From positions 372,001-436,000 of the forward strand of contig WHVA01000026.1 of the NCBI GenBank assembly GCA_015179125.1: 64,000 nt of DNA, given 5' to 3'. A program made the translations under genes and the position numbers. Each line of letters begins with the position of its first letter. The stretch's first letter is position 1. Below, one piece after another: positions 12,351-22,900 of the stretch. Source of the stretch: Gautieria morchelliformis (Eukaryota; Basidiomycota; Agaricomycetes; Gomphales; Gomphaceae). Below the pieces are notes generated by a model. It ran no database searches. It was given only the letters and a program-made list of their open reading frames with translations, and had not been told where the DNA came from.

Positions 12351-15300
12351 AAAATTAAAAAAAATCACGCGCATGCTCGTCGCAGCCCGGAATAAGGAAC
12401 TGGAGGGGCTGGTTCAAGAGGTGGATGCTTTGAATGGTGTGTTTGCTCTTCCTATCATGTGATCATGCAAGTTGTACTCGGCTCACACCCAGCTATTCTT
12501 GCGATTGACTCTTCTGGAACACTAACTCTGCTTCTCCCTTCATTCTGATCTCTGGTATTGCACTGATTTATGCCTTATATCATCTTTTATTTCTCCAGAA
12601 ATCTTACTTCCTCCCAACACACATTCGCAACCATCCTTGCTTTGGAGTATACTCCGGAAGTTACACAAGACGGAAGAAGTGAGGGCTGCGCATTAAAGCA
12701 CCTGGGGGGGGTTGGTGGATAAGTGTGGTCAGTGAGTTGTTGCAGGTTCTTCCTTCTTCTGTCTCTCCATGAGCTGAAGGGTGTAATAATAACTGAGTGA
12801 TATCCACGGCACCCACGAGAATCCGGCCAACCCCACATTCCCACTTGACACAGCGCTAGAGGCGATTCGGGCAAGGCTTCACTACAGTATGAAATTGCCG
12901 GCTCGCATCCCAGAAAAAATACAACCGTGCCTATATCAAGTAATGTTAGTTCTCTCCATGTATACATATATAAAATTAACTTAGCCATTGCGTTTCCATT
13001 CACTGTAAGCCTCACCTTGGCTTCGAATATGCTTTTACCTCTGCATAACTACAATTGGATATTCGACTTTATGACATATGTGCACCATTCTGTTTGCAGC
13101 TCACACAGGCAGTGGTGTCGCTCCATGCGCTGCATTTACTGAGCAGGAGGGTGGAAGAAGCAGGGAAGGAGGCCTTGTGAGTGCTGTGCCATTTATTTTG
13201 GTTTAAATTTCTGTTTTGTGTTGCTTTCATGTGGTATCTATTCTACGTATTTTTTCTCCTTCGCCTCTTCTTCAGGGTATCCACTCTTTTAACCACACAC
13301 CCTCTTCAATGCCCTAGGGAACTCTTTCTCAACCACGCCACCACACATCCATACCTTTTTGCGTTGCGACTGTTCGGCTTCATATCTCTGTCTGTCTTGA
13401 CTATCACGGTCATTCTTGCTGATCAAGTGCATCACCATCCTTTGTTTGTAAATTTCATGTGCACATACCTCTTATATACCACTGTAATGGTGTTTAAGTG
13501 CGTACTCAGGTACTTTTTCTCAACCCACTGATATTAATATGATTCAGAGAAAGGGATGTGGTGTTTTGCGCATTGACTCAAACCCAATACAGGTTGGGTG
13601 TGTCCCTGGTATTAAGCACTATGGTTGATTCTATGAGGTTGATGTGAGCATCCAGATAATTGCATAGTCATCTGCACACACCGTGGACTACTGATGGTAA
13701 TATGGGCTTCCAGTAGCTTAACAGCTACCTTGAACCTTGTCTTACATGTGCACTTCATCGGCAGTGACAGTATCCCGCTAATACTTGATCCAGCTGTGGT
13801 TTCAAATGAGGACAGCATTCCATAATGAAAATACATGAACAGCGAAGCTGCAGACATTCGCTGTGAGTTCACAGTCAACTATTGTACTGAAGCTGCTTTG
13901 AAATGGGATTAATAGCTTCTAGTTACACCTTATTTCATAGGAATAGTACCTGTCGTGGGTACATCCGCCATCTGTATACTGCGCATCTTAGCTTACTGTT
14001 CTGTTCTGTTTTAGTGTGAGCTCATATACGTCAACCCGGCACAGTATAACGGCCTGGCCCAAGGGGTATATAACTTAGGGCTTGCTATAATTATCCTCAT
14101 GTCCATTTGGAATGGTCAGTTGCTCCCCCTTTTCATCTTTCGTATTCCGTGTATGTCATCAACATGTCTCTAGTCCTTTATTGGTCAGGTTTTGTCGCTA
14201 TCGCCGCATCTTTTGACGAGCCGATATGGGTGGAGTAATGTCAGTTTCTTTGCTGACATGCCTTTCTATTTTCTGTCTCTTTCGACTCATTTTTACTATG
14301 TACGTTTCTCGGATAGTTCTCAGAATAAGGCTAACTGTACTGTGGTATTTTTTGAAGCACCATCACTGTGGATATCGCCTTGAGGAATAGTGACCCCACA
14401 TCATATGAATCTCTGATCGCTGGAGATGCAACTAGTGTTGGAGAGTCTCTTTGTAAGCTGCGCAAACTAAGATTCCCAAACATGTTCCCCATCAATGAGC
14501 TATCCCCTCCCCGCAAGTTGCCCTTCTTGCATTCTTGTCACTTGGATTACTATGTTCATTTGGGCTACCTCACATGTATGGAAACAGTGATCAATGTTGT
14601 AGCTTGTTTTTGAACTGCACTCACTTGTGACTGACTCCAAATGTTTAATGTTGTACATGGCGTTGAGTTTGCTTGTCGAGCAGACAAGCAAGGGCTCTGA
14701 GATGCAAAAGAAGACATGAATGCTGTGAAACTTACTTTGGTATTTCTTGTTGGGTGCATTTATGCTCCTGCACCAAAATCAAGCATAATATATCCAATTT
14801 GTTGTGTGGTTTCTCAATTTCTTCTCATATTGTTCTTTTATCATGCATCCATTTCTCTGGTTATTTTCGAAATTTTCCACTCACTCCCTATCTCTCCATT
14901 TCATCTTGTTATTCCTACTTTCACAAGCGGCCGCACCCAGCGGAGTCTGAAACGACTTCAACGCGCGAGCTCTTGGGCGCTAAAGGGCCGGGTAGTAGTA
15001 CATGCGCAGTGAAACAGTTTTCCCCCCCTCTCTCAGTGACAACTAAATTCACTGAGAGAGGCAAGTAAATTAGTCTAGCATTCTTTCGATTTATTAACCT
15101 AGAAATCCTCTGTAGTGAATTGTTTTCTAGGTAGTGTATAATATATTTATAGTGACAACTAAATTCACTGAGAGAGTGAATTGTTTTCTAGTCTATTCTT
15201 TTGAGCAACAAGTCCATACCTACTGCCTATAATTCCTGTCTACTACATTTCTCCCCTCCCCGCCTACGACATCACCGGACAACTAACCATTCCATCGAAA

Positions 15301-15477
15301 TACGAGAGGTTGCTAAAAGATGCTAATGTTGATGTTCTTTTCGGGAGCTAGCTGTTTCCACGGAAGACCCCAAAGGTGAGGAACATACCCGCTATCTGGG
15401 AGATGCTGGTTACATCGCCACCTCTGCCTTTTCTGGTAGCATCGCCTATGCAAAGGAAAAATTGAAGGGATGGCCCA
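12351..15477. other. Interior of the 6.5-kb element without a recognisable gene
   Basis: Several frames of 60-140 codons exist on both strands (for example the hydrophobic 13181-13531 plus frame), but none shows a conserved family, splice-linked neighbour or codon bias. A short direct duplication is visible at 15035-15060 and 15152-15180 (AGTGACAACTAAATTCACTG, followed by AGAGAG). I see nothing else of note. Confidence 0.5.
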
Positions 15478-15559
15478 TCAACAAGTCCTAAGAAGCATAT
15501 GCGCTTCTGACTTCTGGCATCTTGCTACGTAAGGACTATAGCGAGTAAGACAGATTATT

Positions 15560-15720
15560 GTGGAGAGACGCACCCAAACCTTGACTTGGTGATAAGACAA
15601 CCCGGAGATGTCTGCGAGGTGCTTTTTGTCTTCGCAGCTTGGGTGGCCATTTCTTTTGAGTGCGAACTGAAGCAACGGTACATACTCCTGCAAGACATGT
15701 CACCCTGAAGTGAGACATTT
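15560..15720 (-). pseudogene. Homeodomain-like gene relic
   Basis: The minus strand encodes EYVPLLQFALKRNGHPSC, then EDKKHLADISGLSYHQVKVW. This fits helices 1-3 of a fungal homeodomain, where the usual pattern is Y.PLLE..F..N..PS..DK..LA...GL.Y.QV..WF.NRR. The diagnostic WFQNRR is not intact: the frame meets a GT (GTGCGTCTC...) right after VKVW, where basidiomycete HD genes often have an intron, and the sequence after the next AG does not restore QNRR. It sits just inside the right inverted repeat of the 6.5-kb element, so it may be a captured fragment, possibly from a mating-type-like HD gene. Confidence 0.5.
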
Positions 15721-15738
15721 TACCTAAAATTGGACTGG

Positions 15739-15836
15739 AGACTATGCACTAGTGTGTGTAGAGAAACTGAGCTAAGTACCATAGTGGAATTTCAAAAGTT
15801 CAAAATCGCGTTTTTCAGCCTGCTGCTTTAGGTACA
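15739..15836 (-). repeat. Right terminal inverted repeat of the 6.5-kb element
   Basis: Read on the minus strand it starts TGTACCTAAA and matches 9301-9398 base for base apart from scattered substitutions, with no gaps. Confidence 0.85.
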
Positions 15837-16545
15837 TTATACTCCTACTCATATCTATTAGAAGTATCTATCCAAGTATCTGTTATTCTATCTTGTAGTC
15901 AGATACTCTCTCATATGTATATATATCTCCGAGATGTTTAAACATATACAGAATATTCTAATAACATCTATTATTCTCCTTATAAATACTACTATATATT
16001 CCTATATGTTGTTATTAATACTCTTATAATATATATTATATACTCATATATGCTGTATCACATGACCATTTTGATTATCCTCCAATGGCATTCATGAATA
16101 CCTCATGAAGGTGAGAGATGTGGGTTGGTGGGATCACCCCTTGGAGTGCTGCACAGCTGGCAATCTAGTGGGGAGAAACCCATGTGGTAATGCAGTCACA
16201 GACTAGGATGTGAGGATGGAAGACAGAAGGTGCAAGAAAATTCTTTGGATTTTTGGAAACATGAGGCTTATGACAGTGAGCAAGCTGCAGCTGGTGAGGG
16301 TTTGCCTGGCCCACCCCACTTGCTGATGAAGAGCCAGCACCTGCTAGTGTGGCACGCAAGAATGAGGAGCTAGACTTGGGTAAGGCTGGAGCTCACTTGG
16401 GAGATTGGATCAGATGGGCAGCCTTCTGCAGCTAGGCCCAACTTGCAACGATACATGGGGTCTGACAAGCAAGGAGTTTCATGGCAATCTCCATGGTTGA
16501 TTTGGGTACAGTGAGGAAGGTGATTATGTGCACAAGGTACTTCAG

Positions 16546-16812
16546 TCACTTGTGTTCGGGTATGGCCACAGAGCGTACTTGCAAGTCCCAGAGGAAACTG
16601 ACATAATTGGAGATAAAGGAATATATGCTGCCTTTGACTGTCGCTGGGTGCCACGGCATGCCAAGTGGTAAGGTGATTGTGATTATAGTGTCGAGATTGT
16701 ACAAGTATATGTAAACTGTGGTGCAGTTCCATGTGGGGCCGATGCCGTGTGCTTTGAGTATGTCTGAAATGGCATTGGCTACATGGCCCTGAATGCCTCC
16801 TCCGGCCGCCAC
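16546..16812 (-). pseudogene. Reverse transcriptase fragment of a DIRS-like element (fossil)
   Basis: The minus strand reads GGIQGHVANAISDILKAHGI and, further on, LGMPWHPATVKG...FLWDLQVRSVAIPEHK. These blocks match the RT of Agaricomycete tyrosine-recombinase retroelements (GHVADA...GIGP...; LGIPW...; GFLWDL..R.V.IPE.K). The polymerase core is degenerate and the gene is broken. It is enclosed by the AT-rich inverted repeats 15840-16085 and 16840-17110. Confidence 0.6.
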
Positions 16813-16839
16813 ACCAAATGGGAGTCCATGGTCTATGGA

Positions 16840-17385
16840 GGATAATCATAATGGTTATGTAATACAGCATATATAAGTATATAATATATACTATAAGAGT
16901 ATTAATAACAACATATAGGAATATATAGTAGTATTTATAAGGAGAATAATAGATGTTATTAGATGATTCTGTATATATTTAAACATCTTGAAGATATATA
17001 TACATATGAGAGAGTATTAGACTACAAGATAGAGTAACAGATACTTGGAGAGATACTTGTAACAGATATGAGTAGGAGTATTAGTATGACTAGTTATAAT
17101 GAGAGAGTATTAGACTACCATATGGAGTAATAGTAGTTGTGTAGATATTTGTAATATATATGAATAGTTATAATGATCTAGTGTATATTAAAAGTGGGTA
17201 GAAAAAATAAGAAGAGACGTAAAATTGGCATCGGTGTTCTCGTCGTCGGAGCCGCCGCTTGGGGAGGGACAAAATAAAAATTATTTATAGCCCAACAATA
17301 AGATTGGCATATACTTTCGTCCTCTTCTTTTCTATAATTTGAGAATAAAATGGGTGAAGCTACAGGTAATAAAAAGTTGTGAGCA
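16840..17385 (-). repeat. Inverted copy of the AT-rich terminal repeat
   Basis: Read on the minus strand, 17385-17090 matches 8983-9300 and 17110-16840 matches 15840-16085 (shared text includes GATGCTCACAACTTTTTATT and CTATATGTTGTTATTAATAC). It is the uninterrupted version that shows where the 6.5-kb element inserted. Confidence 0.8.
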
Positions 17386-17999
17386 TCCGCCTATGTAGTA
17401 AAGGCCTCTCTAGTGGAGAATGATGTAATAATTATGGGCGGGAAGCACTGGTGAGTCCCAGTATGCCCTTTGTATGTCCATGCATGCGGCCTGTGTCCCA
17501 GGCGGTGCTGTGATGAGCTGGACAAGTGGAGATGTGTGAGTTACTATCGTCAATGCGTGGACATGAAGTGAGAAGTGAGGAATGATAGAAGAGGATGGTC
17601 ATGGTATGGTCCTGTTCAGGATCATTGTGAGTGTGCATGTGGGGCTGCTTGTTCAAGTTGGCTGGACCATTCAGTTCCTGTGTGATTCTTGGCGGTAGGT
17701 GACGGTTGTGGCGGTGTCTAAGGCTCCCTCACAGGTTTTCACTGTCTGCGCTCATCGGTGATGAGCGCGAAATATGACTTGATGTGTTTCAGCCATAAGC
17801 ATGCTGCGAGCCTGAAATAGTTGACTTGCCTGCAAATCCTCCTGATAGCGCTCCTGAAATGTGACCAATAAATAATTTATGTCCGACGAAGGCTAGTACT
17901 GTACAAGACTTACGGGTCCAACATAGGACTACCATGGATGTTCCCACCGTCATGTTTCCTATGGCTCCCACGTTTTAGCACACATATGAAGTAAGAAAG

Positions 18000-18232
18000 C
18001 ATGTAGGAAGAATAAGCACTATATTTCAGTTCTGCTTGCACTACAGCTAAATTACAGTACCAACTTGTACTGAAATTTATTCCCCCAAAAATAATTTCAC
18101 AGGACTAAAAATCAGTACTATACAAGTACTGAAATTTAGTTACATAACAAAATGCAAAGTCAAACAGTACCAATGACAAATTAACTTTTTTTTACCTAAT
18201 CATGATCAATCTCCAGGTCCATGAACACCTTC
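18000..18232 (+). repeat. R1 terminus, copy b
   Basis: Matches 6281-6524 in the same orientation and 44795-45030 inverted. It contains the palindrome around CAGTACTATACAAGTACTG and ends in TACCTAATCATGATCAATC. Confidence 0.8.
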
Positions 18233-19289
18233 TGTCGATGTCCCATGGTCTGTGGGTGTTTCGTCTCAATGTAGCACCTCACTCATAAATTTGCGCAAAA
18301 GTAAGAATTCATTTGATACTCCGCCACCTTCCCACACCTCTTGCGTCTACCACCCTACCACCACCACCACACCGACAGCACAACACTGTGAAGCTAAGTG
18401 GTAACAGGTATAGCAGGCACTGGAGTTCCCACCATGGGAGAGCTAGCATAGCACAAGGTGATTCTTCTTGAGTGTCTCCAGAGGTTCATGGTTTTTTTAC
18501 AGGTCATTTGTCTTCCTCATCTTCCGTCAGCTTTGGTTCAGTTCTCCAGACTAAGGAATTCCACTGATTGTTCCAAATTCTTACAATCTCTTGGCTGTAC
18601 TTTGTCTGCTGTTTGGATGTTGTATCGGTGTTGAGACTTGGGGTCGATTCTCAGCTTTGGCTACATGATGATGAGTGACCAAGTCTAGTTGAATGCTACA
18701 TGAGCATACCTAATTTCGCTTTGTAGTCCTCATCGGCTCTCATGAACATCACCTTCATGGAGACTTGAATACTGCTGAAAGTCTCATCATCGCCTGTCAG
18801 ATCACCCTCACCATATAACTGCAATATAGCTTTGCCCTGTGTCACAAGTAAGAAATTCTTCATTGTGATCCACTGAGCTAGCTGTTGTTCAATAACCAGC
18901 TGTGATTCTTTGCCCTTATCTCCCACCTCAGCACCAGCATAGCAGGAGCCCTGCAAATGATGCTGGCTGACAGTCCTGCCATGTGATAAAGAGGGATACA
19001 GTGCCACCAGTAAGCACAACTTGCATTGGTATGAGCGTCTTCAACTGTTTATTCATGGAGGGGTTGATATATGCGCTCGTGCAGACGATGCTGTCCAATG
19101 CGCCACTCACTATATCCGGGGCATCACTAGAATTGACACAGCTTGTGCAGATTGAGCCTATATCTCTGCGGCCAAATGTCCTCCATGTGGTGTCGTTGGC
19201 AATATAGGTATGTGCTCATATCACCATTACAATATTTTATATCATGAGCCACAAGTGTGCTGATGTAACGTCCAGTCTATATGGGTTTT

Positions 19290-19640
19290 GTGCCTCTGTA
19301 ATACCTTATCACGTACCAGAACTATTCAACGTCAAGACCCGCAGCACACTAGATGAAAAGGTTGACATTTGGGTGCACATAGAGGTGTTACACTGTTCCT
19401 TCTGTCAATCTGATCATGTTTGCTCCCACTTTATTCCTTAGGATGTATGCTCTACACCCTAGCTTACTCTCATTCCGCGAGACCACCCAGACTATGGAGC
19501 AGGGTGGCTCTCTTGCCATGTCTGTTCTCAAAAGCGCATACAAACATCCAGCGAATGGTGGGTCTTACTCAGAGGGCTTAAGAGGTCTGATTGATTTCAT
19601 GCTCAAGGTTGAGCGGCCAGATATACCGACTCTGTGGCTA
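19290..19640 (+). pseudogene. STK16/Env7-like protein kinase relic (C-terminal lobe)
   Basis: The plus strand encodes VIPYHVPELFNVKTRSTLDE and KVDIW (the activation-segment APE and helix F region), then a GT...AG gap at about 19372-19440, then GCMLYTLAYSHS and, in a shifted frame, ETTQTMEQGGSLAMSVLKSA, YKHPANGGSYSEGLRGLIDF and MLKVERPDI. These match the NAK/STK16 (yeast Env7-like) kinase family: PYRAPELF...LDEKVDIWSLGC...TEQGGSIAMAV...YKHP...LI..ML...ERPDI. A short deletion between the two exon parts breaks the frame, and the N-lobe and catalytic loop are missing. It lies entirely inside the 3.4-kb transposon, so capture is the simplest explanation. Confidence 0.7.
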
Positions 19641-20239
19641 TTTGCATCTTCTCTTGACCGTGGCCGATACTGGCATGGATGCAGCGCATATTGCATATGC
19701 ACCGGGGGATGTCCTGGAGGAGGAACTCCTGTGAAGGCAATGGTGGGAGGCGAAACAGGATGTCGTGGGGTAGAGGGCGATGAGACAGGGCTGCCCTTGA
19801 TGATTGTGAGGGGTGCTGTAGATGTGAATGATGCCATATTAGGTGGTGAAGGGGGGAAACTGGGGTTGGGAGTAGAAGGCGGAACAGAGCCTTGGTGGCT
19901 TCAAGGCGAGGCAACTCGCAGGTGCATGTCATCAGCGGGAGACCAGGGTCGTGAGCTGGGGGATTTATCACTAGCATGGCTCTCATTCAGAATGCTCACA
20001 TCATGATCAATGTCTGCCAAAGAGGTAACGATGCTAAGGTGGGTGGGGTATGCAGCTCCTGGGTCCGCCTCAACATTAGGACTCCCAGCACTCACTTTCA
20101 AATTTTACCCGTATGGAGGTTGCTAGCACTGGTGACTTTGACATCAAGCGGTGATTGACGTGGTCAGGTGATCTAGATGAAAGTGAATGTCGTGCAGGTA
20201 ATACGGGTGTACCTGTATGTTGTTCTTGACCCTCATCTG

Positions 20240-20801
20240 TGTTACGATACGATCCGTCGTGAGGTTGACCGAGGTCGGGAGCGAAGCCCGAGGTAAGGTC
20301 CGAGGTCATGGGGTGAGGTTTGGATGGGGAAGTCGGAGAGGGACTTGGATTCAGCTTATGTGCTGCGCCGACCCTATGCACGAGTCCCAACTTCGGAGGC
20401 AAACGAATAAGAGGCGAGGTTTGGCTTAAGAGGCGAGGCTTAGAAACTAGCTAAGGATCAAAGGGATATGATAGTTGATTTTCAGACTGAGGAGTAGGAA
20501 TGCATACAAGAGGGGTTATATACGGGCGAGGGTACGAGTCAGGGACGAACATATTAGTGGAGGTCAGGGCGAGGTCAGGAGGCCGAGGTCAGGGCGAGGT
20601 AATATACGAATGATGCGTGATGGAGCGGAATCAGTAACTAAGGGGATACGGTCATGGGATCAAGGTCAGATATGAGCTCAAGCTCGGGCTCGGGCTCGGG
20701 CGCGGATAAGGATCATATGTACTCGGGCACGAATATCACAAGGCTCGGGCTCGGAAGAAGGTTTTACCAGTAAGTAACCGGCCAAAGGCCGGGTCCTTAC
20801 A
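20240..20801 (-). mobile_element. Solo LTR, probably Ty3/Gypsy, with 5-bp target duplication
   Basis: Read on the minus strand the element starts TGTAAGGACCCGGCC and ends CGTATCGTAACA, giving TG...CA ends and a length of 562 bp. ATCTG lies directly on both sides (20235-20239 and 20802-20806). It is a whole-looking single LTR left by recombination. It interrupts an acidic minus-strand reading frame (…KYSEDSDEIDDEAD…) inside the 3.4-kb transposon, so it is younger than that element. The preserved duplication suggests a fairly recent event. The Gypsy assignment rests on the TGTAAGGACCC start only. Confidence 0.8.
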
Positions 20802-21118
20802 ATCTGCCTCATCGTCAATTTCGTCACTGTCCTCTGAATACTTGGCGTCGTCACTCTTGTGGAAAGCCCTTGTCAAGGGCGATGTCAAACTCATCATGCC
20901 GAATGCGCTGGGTGTAGTGGTCATTGAGGCCTCTGCCATATCCTGCACGGGAAACAGACTCCCTGACTTTGTTCAGGCTGGCGTTTCTGACTGAGTTTTA
21001 ATCGTTGATGTCGCTTCTTCGCCATGTCAAGTGAATTTTCCTTGTGGCCACATACTTCTCTATTTCCCTCCTGTTTCCGACCAGTACCGGTTCACATATG
21101 CTCGCTAGGCAATGATGT

Positions 21119-21368
21119 GTGTACCTAAAAATTAGTACTGAATGTACTTTTTATTAGTGCTAAACAAGCTAGAATTAAGTTCTTTTTGAGCTAAAAAAAA
21201 CAGTACAAAGTGGGACATTTCACTACTAGAAATCAGTTCATGGTCAAAGGGGCTAGGAATGCTTCGGGAGCTAAAAATCAGTGCTCAAGTACTGATTTTT
21301 AGCTGGTTTTGTACTGAAACTCACGTTCCGTTTCATCTGATTTTTAGGTGCCCGCGCGTTCTGCAGTG
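21119..21368 (+). repeat. R2 transposon terminus, copy b
   Basis: An inverted match to 41612-41858. It starts TGTACCTAAAAATTAGTACT and ends TTTTTAGGTGC then CTGCAGTG. It contains the perfect foldback GCTAAAAATCAGT...ACTGATTTTTAGC at 21270-21303. A reading frame ending ...ARQ-stop abuts it at about 21105, exactly as in the 41.86-kb copy. Confidence 0.85.
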
Positions 21369-21472
21369 AAAGAAAGATGATAAAAAATGAACGCCAGCCT
21401 TGCATGGGATTCGAACCGAAGAGGTCGATGTGCCAGAAGCGCATAGTCATTTCACACAGTCCGGTGACTTGG

Positions 21473-21570
21473 GTCATTCCACGAATAGTTATCCTAATGC
21501 ACGACTGCGTTGAGTCCGATACCCTGAGAACGGCATTATAGAGTCTAAAACGTGTCAAAAACGTTGATAC
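21473..21570 (-). repeat. R3 repeat, copy 1 (inverted partner at 22743-22840)
   Basis: About 98 bp inverted relative to 22743-22840. Shared text includes CAACGTTTTTGACACGTT and CGGACTCAACGCAGTCGTG. The two copies enclose 1.17 kb without a recognisable gene. Confidence 0.75.
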
Positions 21571-22742
21571 CTGATGGCATCCAAGGCACACCTGTTCAGC
21601 AAATGCGTCTGAGAAGCACGAACCAACACCTCACGGATCACAGGAAAAGAAGCCTGGGGTAAGCGGTTGGATTTCAAATACAACGGCTGTGCTCTCGCTC
21701 TCGACAATCCAAATAGATACGATAGAATCGGAGAGGAGGAAGGAAGTGACGCACTTGATCCACTCCTATTCGGTAGAATCACACCCATCTTTCCATTCCA
21801 TCGATTGCGCGATCCCTGGTGTCATTATGCAAACTCAGTATTTTATGTAAGTCACTTTTCTGTCCCCAGCTTGAAGGCGTCAGGCCTTCAGGGAGCAGTC
21901 AAATGTTGACCACTGTTGTGCCCGATCGCTCCACGTACACATTCCATGGCCCGTAATGATTGTAAAAATGTTTCCGAGTAGCTAGCAGCATCTCCGCTCA
22001 CGTCCGTGGTGGGGGGGGGGCAGAGGATCGAGGGAATGTGGGTGTAGTTGAATTGCACGGCAGAGCTCACCGATAATCACTGGACGAGAGCCTGGAGAAA
22101 GGCAATTGGCTGATAAACTATTGGGTTCCGAGAAGGTCCCTGGTCACGCTCGGGCTCACTGGCGGAAACATTTCGAAATAGGTGCGTTGGAATGCAACAG
22201 ACACGTGCTAATTACAACCTTCACAGGTCGAAGCTGTCCTCAGCAGTGCCATCCTTCCAGGTCCATAGATAGAGGCACTGCCAGGAAACATTTTTAAACC
22301 CCGATGGCACTTTGGCACTCATGTACACCGGAATATTTTCTCGTGCTTCTGTGATTGCTCAAACCATGGTTAGATATTCTTGGCTAGAAGCTAGCGTTTA
22401 CACCTCGTGGTTAGAGTGTCAGGCACGCCTGATTATTGTGACTCGACTGGATCGATCCGAACTTGGTCAACGTTTGACTGCTCCCTGACTCGGAGGCCTT
22501 GAGCACCGGGACGTGACTTAAATCGAGAATAAAGAGTTCAAAATGAACTGAGCCATACCACGATCTATTGCATAGGAAGATGGGTGATTCCCCAGGATAC
22601 TGGATCAAGTGCGTCACTGCCCGTCCTTTTCCCTGATTCTATCGTATTCAAATTTGTATCATTGAGATCGTGAGCACACTCATTATATTTGAAATGCTTA
22701 ACCCATGCTTCTTGTCGTGTGATCTGCGAGGCGTTGATGCAT

Positions 22743-22840
22743 GTTTCAACGTTTTTGACACGTTGTAAACTCTATAACGCCGTTCTCAGCGTATCGGACT
22801 CAACGCAGTCGTGGATTAGCATGACTATTTGTGGAATGCT
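22743..22840 (+). repeat. R3 repeat, copy 2
   Basis: Inverted partner of 21473-21570. It ends shortly before the TATA-like box of the C2H2 gene, so the repeat forms part of that gene's upstream region. Confidence 0.75.
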
Positions 22841-22847
22841 CCAAGTA

Positions 22848-22858
22848 GATATATAAAG
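22848..22858 (+). promoter_or_regulatory. TATA-like box of the C2H2 gene
   Basis: The string GATATATAAAGGG lies about 45-50 bp upstream of the ATG at 22901, a plausible TATA position for a short 5' leader. Confidence 0.45.
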
Positions 22859-22900
22859 GGCTTGCGTTCGTTTTCTTACCGCAACATACTCTGATCCCAG

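Larger units (their letters stand above)
9301..15836. mobile_element. 6.5-kb DNA element with 98-bp terminal inverted repeats
   Basis: Bases 9301-9398 and 15739-15836 are inverted copies of each other (98 bp, roughly a dozen mismatches), beginning TGTACCTAA. The element sits inside a terminal repeat of the DIRS-like relic: the host sequence up to about 9295 resumes at about 15840, and an uninterrupted copy lies at 16840-17385. The 11-bp string ATACTCCTACT occurs on both sides and is the likely target duplication. Inside are a TGACTCA-rich array, an LTR-like stretch and a homeodomain-like relic; I found no convincing transposase, so it is probably non-autonomous or decayed. The 9.4-9.8 kb plus strand may hold a decayed ORF ending in ...HTPTPAPTWRLT, of unknown family. 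Confidence 0.8.
7291..17385 (-). mobile_element. DIRS-like (tyrosine-recombinase) retroelement relic, split by a later insertion
   Basis: Two decayed coding fragments on the minus strand belong to a tyrosine-recombinase retroelement: a recombinase fragment (8004-8987) and a reverse-transcriptase fragment (16546-16812). They sit among long AT-rich terminal repeats. A block at 8983-9300 continues, after a 6.5-kb insertion, at 15840-16085. The combined sequence occurs again in inverted orientation, uninterrupted, at 16840-17385. Part of it also occurs at 7291-7450. Inverted terminal repeats with a recombinase and RT fit the DIRS group. The element is broken, in several pieces, and old. A mixture of two related copies is possible. 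Confidence 0.6.
18000..21368. mobile_element. 3.4-kb gene-fragment-carrying transposon, copy b
   Basis: The left end is the R1 terminus and the right end is the R2 terminus. The same two termini, inverted, bound a second element of similar size at 41612-45030. The right end is CTGCAGTG (minus strand CACTGCAG); the left end reads CATGTAGGAAG where the other copies have CACTGTAGGA. The flanks TAAGAAAG (17992-17999) and AAAGAAAG (21369-21376) agree in 7 of 8 bases, suggesting an 8-bp target duplication as in hAT or KDZ elements. Inside are a kinase relic, an unrecognised 107-codon minus frame (18696-19019) and a later solo LTR. No transposase is seen, so it is non-autonomous. Confidence 0.65.

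Noticed and set aside
13181-13531. Hydrophobic 116-codon frame as a membrane protein
   Set aside because: T-rich DNA gives Phe/Leu-rich frames by composition alone; no homologous pattern or flanking exons.
21390-21480. tRNA gene on the minus strand (B-box-like GGTTCGAATCC)
   Set aside because: The T-stem pairs poorly (about 3 of 5), no acceptor stem closes it and no clear A box is present; at most a SINE or tRNA relic.
22398-22475. tRNA-like sequence on the plus strand (GTGGTTAGAGTG ... GGATCGATCC)
   Set aside because: Box B has a mismatch and the cloverleaf does not close; recorded only as SINE-like.
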